Assembly (NCBI GenBank): GCA_945836835.1
Contig: CAMAML010000026.1
Location: 1-10,277 of the forward strand
DNA length: 10,277 nucleotides
DNA from: an uncultured cyanobacterium
GTDB lineage: Bacteria > Cyanobacteriota > Vampirovibrionia > Gastranaerophilales > Gastranaerophilaceae
Reading direction: 5' to 3'
The translations under genes were made by a program, and so were the position numbers. The stretch's first letter is position 1. The number at the start of each line of letters is the position of its first letter. This document shows, piece after piece, positions 5,297 through 10,277 of this stretch. The notes beneath the pieces are model-generated. The model saw only the letters and a list, made by a program, of their open reading frames with translations. It did not search any database and was not told the origin of the DNA.

Positions 5297-7582
5297 CTAG
5301 TCGATATTCACGGGTTCTCTTTGTATCTTGGAAATCGCCTCTCGTGCAATAAACGCAAGTGCTTCAGGCATATTTGAAATCGTCGTGAACTGTCTCAAAA
5401 CGTCCACAACCCGCTTGAAGGCTCTGACAATATCGCCTTCACCCATATCAATCTGCCCCGCTATATCTTCCCACTCGGAGCCCTCCACCCAAAGTTCAAT
5501 CAGAGAGCTGAAATAAGGGTTTATGTAACAAGGTGCTTCCACTAAATGATAACTCTGTGTCCGCTCGACTTTCCGTTTTATGTTCCTTATATGGTTCAAA
5601 GTTTTTCTGACGGGTTCGGAGAACGGTATATACGGAATTTCCACCCGCAAATCCTCCGTCGTTATCGCACAAACCACCGCTGCCAACTGTGACGGGGTCA
5701 AATTTTCCAAAATATGTGAATTAATAATTTCCGCAAGGTAAAGTTCGTTTTCCGTCCTCAGTTGTGCCGTCATTATGCCCTGTTCCGTCGGGTAATCGTC
5801 TTTCAAGTACCCAAACTCGGACAGAACTGCCCGATGCGACAAAAATTTGTTCCAAAAAATATCTTTTTCACGCTCAATATCTTTTTCCAAACGGGTTTTC
5901 TTTGTAACAAGTCGCCTTATAACCTCGATACTTTTGGAATGTTTTTTATATTTGTTGCACGTGTCGCAGTCAAAAGCGTGCATTTTTGCAAGCATTTGTT
6001 TCGTTTCCCGCCCAAACTGAACGGCTTCCGGCGGGAGCGGTCTGTTTTTGTTTTTTTCCTGTTTGCAAATCTTTTTGTAAGTTTGCCTGTTCTGAACGTA
6101 AATTGTGCGAACCTTGTCGTACTCTTTCATCACCTCGTCACCGTGGCGGTGCGGGCAGGTAAACTCTCTTGAGCGAATTTCTTCGTCATAAGCCTGCATT
6201 GTCGCAAGCAGGGGTTGCAATCTTGCCCCCGACGAAAAATATCCGAAACTTTTCAGGATAAGTTCTTTTGCCTCATCCAAAGAGAACCGTTGCAAGAGGT
6301 TCAAGACCATCGAATAGCTTGGCGAAAAACGGCTTTCCAACGGGTTTGAACCGCTTTTTACAAGGTTTCCGACCTCTTCGGGTGTTTGAAACATTGTACC
6401 GACTATCGTTACGTAACCGACTTCGTCCATCCCTCGGCGTCCCGCACGTCCCGACATTTGTAAAAACTCGTTTGCCGTAAGCAATCTGTGTCCGCTGTCC
6501 GATCTTTTGCTCATCGAGCTTATGACGGTTGAGCGAGCCGGCATGTTTATCCCTGCTGCAAGCGTTTCGGTTGCAAAAACGACTTTTATCAAACCTTTTT
6601 GGAAAAGTTTTTCCACAAGGTTTTTCCATGCCGGCAACAAGCCCGCATGATGTGATGCCACCCCTTGAAGCAGGTATTCAATATGCTTGTTTGCGTAAAG
6701 GTGCGGGTTTTCGGCGATGTATTCGTCCACGAACTCTCGGATTTCCTGCTGTTCTTGCCGTGTCACAAGCTCTAAATTAGCACACTTTTCCATTTGCTCG
6801 TCGCATTTTTTTCTTGAAAAAGTGAAATAAATTGCGGGCAACATGTCTTGGGCTGCTAAATTTCTCACGACGTCTTTTACGAAGGATTTCTGTTTTTTGC
6901 CCCTGTTGCCCCAAACCTTCTTTTCCGCTTTAATCTTCCGATTAAGCTGTCCCGTCGGGGTAAAGAGCGGCAAAATTCGGTCGGGTTGCGAGCTGTCAAA
7001 ATAGAAAAACCTCAGAGGAACGGGTCTAAAGTCGGTGTTAACCAGTTTTGTTTTTGAATGAACCGTGTTAATCCAATCCGTAAGCTCTTGAGCGTTTGCG
7101 ACCGTTGCAGAAAGTGCTATTATCTGAATATTTGTCGGGCAGTATATTATACTTTCTTCCCAAACAGTTCCCCGTTGCTCGTCGTTCATATAGTGAACCT
7201 CGTCCAGCACGACGTAGCGGACTTCTTTGAGGTTGTCGGAAACCGCCCCGAAGTTTGTGCCGTAGAGCATGTTTCTAAAAACTTCCGTTGTCATAATAAC
7301 GACTTTAGCGTCTCGGTTAATCGAGGTATCGCCCGTGAGCAAGCCGACGTTTTCGGAGCCGTATTTTTCGCTGAAATCGTAATACTTTTGGTTGGAAAGG
7401 GCTTTCAGAGGGGTTGTGTAGAATATCCGAACCCCTTGTTCAAGTGCTTTATGGATTGCGTGTTCGGCAATAACCGTTTTCCCTGCACCCGTCGGGGCAC
7501 ATACAACAACGCTTTCACCTGAATTTATACATTCGCACGCCTCTTTTTGGAAGTCGTCTAACTCAAACGGAAACTCGTACAT
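5297..7582 (-). CDS. Ski2/Mtr4-like DEAD/DEAH-box RNA helicase
   Basis: This is a predicted ATP-dependent RNA helicase (superfamily 2) of 761 aa, cytoplasmic. Motifs in order are Walker A CAPTGAGKTVIAE (28-40), Ia TTPLKALSNQKYYDF (56-70), motif II VVLDEVHYMNDEQRG (124-138), motif III LSATVAN (157-163), motif V FATETLAAGINMPARS (336-351) and motif VI QMSGRAGRRGMDEVGY (375-390). DEVH with the following RGxVWEE is typical of Ski2-like enzymes. After the core come a cysteine/histidine-bearing insert (C476, H478, H480, then C539 and C542) and a helical C-terminal region of DSHCT type. Cyanobacterial homologues are usually longer. AAGGGG lies 11 nt before the ATG. It is the last gene of the serS operon, 35 bp after the two-TM protein. 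A role in RNA turnover or ribosome biogenesis is inferred from the family; the substrate is unknown. Confidence 0.9.
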   Translation of the reverse strand: MYEFPFELDDFQKEACECINSGESVVVCAPTGAGKTVIAEHAIHKALEQGVRIFYTTPLKALSNQKYYDFSEKYGSENVGLLTGDTSINRDAKVVIMTTEVFRNMLYGTNFGAVSDNLKEVRYVVLDEVHYMNDEQRGTVWEESIIYCPTNIQIIALSATVANAQELTDWINTVHSKTKLVNTDFRPVPLRFFYFDSSQPDRILPLFTPTGQLNRKIKAEKKVWGNRGKKQKSFVKDVVRNLAAQDMLPAIYFTFSRKKCDEQMEKCANLELVTRQEQQEIREFVDEYIAENPHLYANKHIEYLLQGVASHHAGLLPAWKNLVEKLFQKGLIKVVFATETLAAGINMPARSTVISSMSKRSDSGHRLLTANEFLQMSGRAGRRGMDEVGYVTIVGTMFQTPEEVGNLVKSGSNPLESRFSPSYSMVLNLLQRFSLDEAKELILKSFGYFSSGARLQPLLATMQAYDEEIRSREFTCPHRHGDEVMKEYDKVRTIYVQNRQTYKKICKQEKNKNRPLPPEAVQFGRETKQMLAKMHAFDCDTCNKYKKHSKSIEVIRRLVTKKTRLEKDIEREKDIFWNKFLSHRAVLSEFGYLKDDYPTEQGIMTAQLRTENELYLAEIINSHILENLTPSQLAAVVCAITTEDLRVEIPYIPFSEPVRKTLNHIRNIKRKVERTQSYHLVEAPCYINPYFSSLIELWVEGSEWEDIAGQIDMGEGDIVRAFKRVVDVLRQFTTISNMPEALAFIAREAISKIQREPVNID

Positions 7583-7617
7583 CCTTTATCTAACCCCTTT
7601 TCACCCGCTAAACCCGA

Positions 7618-8103
7618 TTAAATGGACAAACCCATCGAGAGGTGTTCTACTTCGTCAGGTTCGGAATATTTTGCTATATATTTTTTCTCAAACGCTTCCG
7701 CAACGCATTTTGGCAAATGCAACTTGATATTCTTTCCGCTTTTCAGTGCAATTTCAAGCAAGTGCCAGTTGTGCTGGTAAGTGTTCAACGTGTACGAAGG
7801 CAAAATATCGCAGAAATTGTACTTGCTTCCGTTGTAAGAAAAATCCAAAGCGGATGAGTCAACGCTCAAAGAGGTTTGCGGAACAAGTGCAAGCCTTTTT
7901 AGGGTGTACTTGAGCGAAAATGCCGAAGAATAGCACAAAAACCCGAACACCAAAAGAGCGACCGCCGCATTAAGGTATACGTGTTGAACCACCCCTGCGT
8001 AGTACGCGTATGAAAACGCCATGATTGCGTACACGGCAAGCTCCAGCGTGTACAGGTTAAATACGTCTTTAAATTTTTCTCTTCCAAAATTGTCTACACT
8101 CAT
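7618..8103 (-). CDS. Small membrane protein, two TM segments plus soluble C-terminal domain
   Basis: I do not recognise this 161-aa protein by name. Residues about 18-38 (LYTLELAVYAIMAFSYAYY) and 42-64 (VYLNAAVALLVFGFLCYSSA) are a hairpin of two membrane segments. Residues about 75-145 alternate short strands and end in a helix (LPKCVAEAFEKKYIAKY), reminiscent of bacterial PH-like domains that follow a TM hairpin. This similarity is only by pattern. The ATG at 8103 is preferred over the one at 8115, because GGAG (8110-8113) sits 6 nt before it and would overlap the first ATG. It lies between serS and the helicase, with gaps of 43 and 35 bp, so all three are co-transcribed. Confidence 0.7.
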   Translation of the reverse strand: MSVDNFGREKFKDVFNLYTLELAVYAIMAFSYAYYAGVVQHVYLNAAVALLVFGFLCYSSAFSLKYTLKRLALVPQTSLSVDSSALDFSYNGSKYNFCDILPSYTLNTYQHNWHLLEIALKSGKNIKLHLPKCVAEAFEKKYIAKYSEPDEVEHLSMGLSI

Positions 8104-8109
8104 AATTTT

Positions 8110-8113
8110 CTCC
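8110..8113 (-). promoter_or_regulatory. Ribosome binding site deciding the start at 8103
   Basis: GGAG on the minus strand lies 6 nt upstream of the ATG at 8103-8101. It includes the last base of the alternative ATG at 8115-8113, so both cannot be used with it. Confidence 0.6.
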
Positions 8114-8146
8114 ATTTACTCTTAAACTTATAAACTACCAATTACA

Positions 8147-9409
8147 TTATATTTTATCAAACCCCGTGTATTTTCTCAAGACTTCGGGGATAACAATCGT
8201 TCCGTCAGCCTGCTGGAAGTTTTCGATGATTGCCGCAAAAGTTCTTCCGACAGCCAATCCCGAGCCGTTCAGGGTATGGACAAATCTTGTCTTGCCGTCT
8301 TTGTCTTTATACCTGATGTTTGCTCTTCTTGCCTGATAATCGCCGAAGTTTGAGCAGCTCGAAATTTCTTTGTACTCGCCGTAAGAAGGCATCCAAACCT
8401 CCAAATCCCAGCACTTGTTAGCCGAAAACCCGATGTCGCCCGAGCATAACGCAACCCGTCTGTAAGGAAGGTTAAGCAATTCGAGCATTTTTTCGGCGTC
8501 ACGGGTTAATTTTTCGTGTTCGTCACGGCTCGTTTCGGGGGTGCAAAGTTTTACGAGTTCAACTTTGTTAAACTGGTGAACCCTTATCAGCCCTCTGGTA
8601 TCACGCCCCGCAGAACCCGATTCTCGCCTAAAACACGGAGTGTACGCCGTCATGTATTTCGGCAGGTCGGCTTCCGATAAGATTTCGTTTGCGTAAATAT
8701 TTGTTACGGGAACTTCCGCCGTCGGGATGAGGTACAAATCTTCGTCAACGCATTTGTACATATCTTCCTTAAACTTCGGCAACTGCCCCGTTCCGGTCAT
8801 TGTTGCGGAGTTTGCCATAAACGGCGGAAGAATTTCTTCATAACTTTGATCTTGTGTATGATAATCGAGGAAAAAGTTTATTATTGCACGCTCAAGTCTT
8901 GCACCTTTACCACGATAGAGGATAAAACGACTTTGGGAAAGTTTTACGCCGCGTTCAAAGTCGACGAGATTTTTTTCTTCGCACAAATCCCAGTGAGCTT
9001 TATACTCAAAATCAAACTTTGTCGGCTCGCCCCAAGTGTGAACAACGGGGTTGTCCGCATCGGACGTCCCGATCGGAGTGGTTTCGTCGGGCGTGTTCGG
9101 GATATGAAGGAGCAAGTCTCTTTGTTTTGTATCAAGCTCGTTTTGCTCGACTTCAAGTTCTTTTATTTTTTCGCCGATTTCTCTGACTTCCGCTTGAACC
9201 TTGTCGGTATTTTCGCCCTTCTTCTTCAATTCACCGATAAGTTGAGAGTCTTTTTTTCTTTTTGCTCTCATCTCATCCACCTGAACCTGAAGTTTTCTTC
9301 TCTCTTCGTCAATTTGGATAACTTCGTCTATCGAGAGTTCAGGATTTCTTCTCTTCAAAAGCTCGTTTATTTTTTCGGGATTTTCCCGAATAAGTTTAAT
9401 ATCCAGCAT
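8147..9409 (-). CDS. serS: Seryl-tRNA synthetase
   Basis: This enzyme charges tRNA-Ser (and tRNA-Sec where present) in the cytoplasm. The 420-aa length is typical. Residues about 27-100 are the long N-terminal coiled-coil arm that binds the tRNA variable arm. The class II core shows PTAEVPVTN (229-237), motif 2 FRRESGSAGRDTRGLIRVHQ (260-279), SSCSNFGDYQARR (350-362) and motif 3 GLAVGRTFAAIIENFQ (384-399), with HTLNGSG just before it. AGAGG lies 9 nt before the ATG. A near-consensus promoter 40-70 bp upstream makes this the first gene of the operon. The leader is only about 33 nt, too short for a T-box. No oddities are seen. Confidence 0.97.
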   Translation of the reverse strand: MLDIKLIRENPEKINELLKRRNPELSIDEVIQIDEERRKLQVQVDEMRAKRKKDSQLIGELKKKGENTDKVQAEVREIGEKIKELEVEQNELDTKQRDLLLHIPNTPDETTPIGTSDADNPVVHTWGEPTKFDFEYKAHWDLCEEKNLVDFERGVKLSQSRFILYRGKGARLERAIINFFLDYHTQDQSYEEILPPFMANSATMTGTGQLPKFKEDMYKCVDEDLYLIPTAEVPVTNIYANEILSEADLPKYMTAYTPCFRRESGSAGRDTRGLIRVHQFNKVELVKLCTPETSRDEHEKLTRDAEKMLELLNLPYRRVALCSGDIGFSANKCWDLEVWMPSYGEYKEISSCSNFGDYQARRANIRYKDKDGKTRFVHTLNGSGLAVGRTFAAIIENFQQADGTIVIPEVLRKYTGFDKI

Positions 9410-9449
9410 TGTAAAAAACCTCTTTCAAATATCCGTTTTATCTGACGAC

Positions 9450-9478
9450 ATTATAAAATAAATAAAAGATTTAATCAA
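9450..9478 (-). promoter_or_regulatory. Sigma-70 promoter of the serS operon
   Basis: On the minus strand, TTGATT (9473-9478) and TATAAT (9450-9455) are separated by exactly 17 bp. The predicted start is near 9443, about 33 nt before the serS ATG. Confidence 0.75.
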
Positions 9479-9514
9479 GATTTTAACAATCCAAATGGTA
9501 AATATTAAGTTTTA

Positions 9515-9542
9515 TTGAAATATTTGACACAACATGTATAAT
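9515..9542 (+). promoter_or_regulatory. Promoter of the 108-aa protein gene
   Basis: TTGAAA (9515-9520) and TATAAT (9537-9542) have a 16-bp spacer. A second TATAAT overlaps at 9542-9547, and a perfect TTGACA at 9524-9529 lies too close to either to pair with them. The start is predicted near 9549, about 26 nt before the ATG. Confidence 0.55.
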
Positions 9543-9574
9543 ATAATTGTAGGTTAAACGCAGGAAACGGCGAG

Positions 9575-9901
9575 ATGAACTTATTTCAAAAAATCACAAA
9601 AAAGCTTTGTCAAAATTCGCAAGCGGAGGGGTATTCTTCACTCCCCGAGCAATTTAGCGGGAATTACGGGGAAAACGATTTTTCAAAGTTGATTTCAAAG
9701 CGGGCATTAAAACTTTATGAACGCCAATGTGATATAAAGCGGTTTTCAAAGCTTGTGCTTTCGGATCCCGAGAACCTTTCACACGAAAAAATGGTGGAAG
9801 ATTTGATAAACTCGGGGGTAAAAGATTATTCCTCGGAGGACGAAATCAACCTTTTGACGACAAACGAACGGCTTATGAAGGATTTGGGGATAATCGGCTA
9901 G
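9575..9901 (+). CDS. Hypothetical protein, 108 aa, soluble and charged
   Basis: I do not recognise this protein. It has no signal peptide or membrane segment. The N-terminus (MNLFQKITKKLCQ) could be an amphipathic helix. The middle (SKLISKRALKLYERQCDIKR) is strongly charged and helical. The C-terminal third carries an acidic helix and ends ERLMKDLGIIG. Two cysteines (C12, C47) form no motif. A plausible Shine-Dalgarno AGGA (9562-9565) lies 9 nt upstream and the gene has its own promoter. Codon usage looks like its neighbours, so it is probably native. It is divergent from the serS operon and is followed by hairpins and a terminator at 10015. It may be lineage-specific. Confidence 0.7.
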   Translation: MNLFQKITKKLCQNSQAEGYSSLPEQFSGNYGENDFSKLISKRALKLYERQCDIKRFSKLVLSDPENLSHEKMVEDLINSGVKDYSSEDEINLLTTNERLMKDLGIIG

Positions 9902-9950
9902 AAATCGGGCGTGCATGGAGGACGGCACGACGGTTGGTTATGTCTTGATG

Positions 9951-9972
9951 ACGACTTGAAGCAACAAGTCGT
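9951..9972 (+). other. 8-bp perfect hairpin downstream of the 108-aa gene
   Basis: ACGACTTG (9951-9958) pairs with CAAGTCGT (9965-9972) around the 6-nt loop AAGCAA. It is not followed by a T-tract, so it is not a terminator by itself. It lies in the 3' untranslated part of the 108-aa gene transcript or in a separate small RNA. Confidence 0.5.
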
Positions 9973-10014
9973 TGTGCGTAGGTGATTAAAAATTAGCTGT
10001 TTGTATTTTTTTTG

Positions 10015-10050
10015 AGCGGGGATTTTTTCAAAATCCCCGCTTTGTTATAC
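10015..10050 (+). terminator. Terminator hairpin of the 108-aa gene transcript
   Basis: AGCGGGGATTTT (10015-10026) pairs perfectly with AAAATCCCCGCT (10030-10041) around a 3-nt loop, then TTTGTTAT. It lies 113 bp after the stop codon. The T-tract is short but the stem is strong. It is the only terminator seen for that gene. Confidence 0.7.
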
Positions 10051-10096
10051 AACCGAAAAAGTTTCTTATTTGAAAAATTGAAAAAGAAAAACTTTT

Positions 10097-10144
10097 AAAT
10101 TCCACTCTCCGTAAACATTTATATTCCTATTAGTGGAATTACGG
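10097..10144. repeat. Interlocked inverted repeats upstream of the last gene
   Basis: AATTCCACT (10098-10106) is the reverse complement of AGTGGAATT (10132-10140). CCGTAA (10109-10114) is the reverse complement of TTACGG (10139-10144). The order a-b-a'-b' is that of a pseudoknot, with a 2-nt overlap of a' and b'. As DNA it could be a composite protein-binding site. Confidence 0.4.
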
Positions 10145-10164
10145 GGTTTTAGGCATAAATTTTA

Positions 10165-10192
10165 TTGAAAAAGTGGGGGAATATGGTATACT
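10165..10192 (+). promoter_or_regulatory. Promoter of the last, partial gene
   Basis: TTGAAA (10165-10170) and TATACT (10187-10192) have a 16-bp spacer, the same -35 and spacing as the promoter at 9515. The start is predicted near 10199. Confidence 0.55.
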
Positions 10193-10211
10193 GGGGTATA
10201 AGAGAATTTTA

Positions 10212-10277
10212 ATGAGGAAAGAATTTAACTTGGCTGTTTTGGTGATTAAGACGGAAGAATTTAAAAATCGGGCGTGC
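10212..10277 (+). CDS. Partial unknown gene (first 22 codons, 3' end outside window)
   Basis: An ATG at 10212 opens a frame to the window edge: MRKEFNLAVLVIK, then TEEFKNRAC. A promoter 20 bp upstream and a weak AAGAGA before the ATG support it. The segment is too short to recognise. Confidence 0.45.
   Translation, partial: MRKEFNLAVLVIKTEEFKNRAC

Larger units (their letters stand above)
9902..10211. other. 310-bp intergenic region with hairpins, terminator and promoter
   Basis: No gene is supported here. The region has CGTGC (9910-9914) with GCACG (9925-9929), an 8-bp hairpin at 9951-9972, a 12-bp terminator hairpin at 10015-10041, interlocked inverted repeats at 10097-10144 and a promoter at 10165-10192. 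A 14-codon frame (9915-9959) lacks a ribosome binding site. Confidence 0.6.

Noticed and set aside
7058..7522. 154-codon plus-strand frame antisense to the helicase core
   Set aside because: It is antisense to the helicase motifs I-III region, which fully explains the conservation.
8846..9445. 199-codon plus-strand frame antisense to serS
   Set aside because: It mirrors the serS coiled-coil region, runs through the serS promoter-proximal region and shows no domain.
9410..9480. T-box or other amino-acid-sensing leader upstream of serS
   Set aside because: The predicted leader is only about 33 nt and contains no antiterminator bulge sequence or terminator hairpin.
1..10277. Mobile element, CRISPR array, tRNA or toxin-antitoxin pair
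   Set aside because: No transposase or integrase motifs, no regularly spaced repeats and no tRNA cloverleaf were found on either strand. The XRE gene has no small partner gene on its own strand within the window.

Overview
The window reads as chromosomal DNA from a Gram-negative gut-type bacterium of the cyanobacterial sister lineage (Vampirovibrionia/Melainabacteria, most likely Gastranaerophilales). This is inference from four things. The prepilin has the FTLAEVLITLGVIGVVAA N-terminus and a C-terminal architecture that I associate with the many pilin-like paralogues of that group. A metal-type KDO8P synthase (kdsA) implies a lipopolysaccharide outer membrane. There is a Ski2/Mtr4-like helicase of the kind cyanobacteria carry. 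ClpC has a cyanobacterial-style LGF loop. No search was possible, so the lineage is a hypothesis.

Left part (1-2270): the C-terminal third of a ClpC-type unfoldase ends at a clear terminator. A small XRE-type regulator on the minus strand is divergent from a prepilin-like gene on the plus strand. The gap between them holds a good promoter, two identical 14-bp inverted repeats that bracket it, and a leader of about 100 nt with several competing perfect stems. This is the most interesting regulatory spot in the window.

Middle (2275-4778): a tight plus-strand operon, kdsA - metallo-beta-lactamase-fold hydrolase - pheS, with gaps of 9 and 11 bp. kdsA has no visible ribosome binding site and its promoter is placed so that the mRNA could be leaderless. 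It is followed by a 518-bp gap (4779-5296) with no convincing gene. That gap holds several perfect hairpins, a long-range GC-rich pairing and a strong terminator, and is a candidate for an unannotated small RNA.

Right-centre (5297-9409, minus strand): an operon reading serS - small two-TM protein - Ski2-like helicase, driven by a near-consensus promoter at 9450-9478. The helicase transcript converges on the pheS operon, and the hairpin at 5160-5190 probably serves both.

Right end (9410-10277): an unrecognised 108-aa soluble protein on the plus strand with its own promoter. It is followed by a 310-bp gap with an 8-bp hairpin, a 12-bp terminator hairpin and interlocked inverted repeats. A further promoter then leads to the first 22 codons of a gene that runs off the window.

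Most of the window is housekeeping. No defence system, mobile element, CRISPR array, tRNA or rRNA is visible. The novelty lies in the non-coding DNA and in two unrecognised small proteins.
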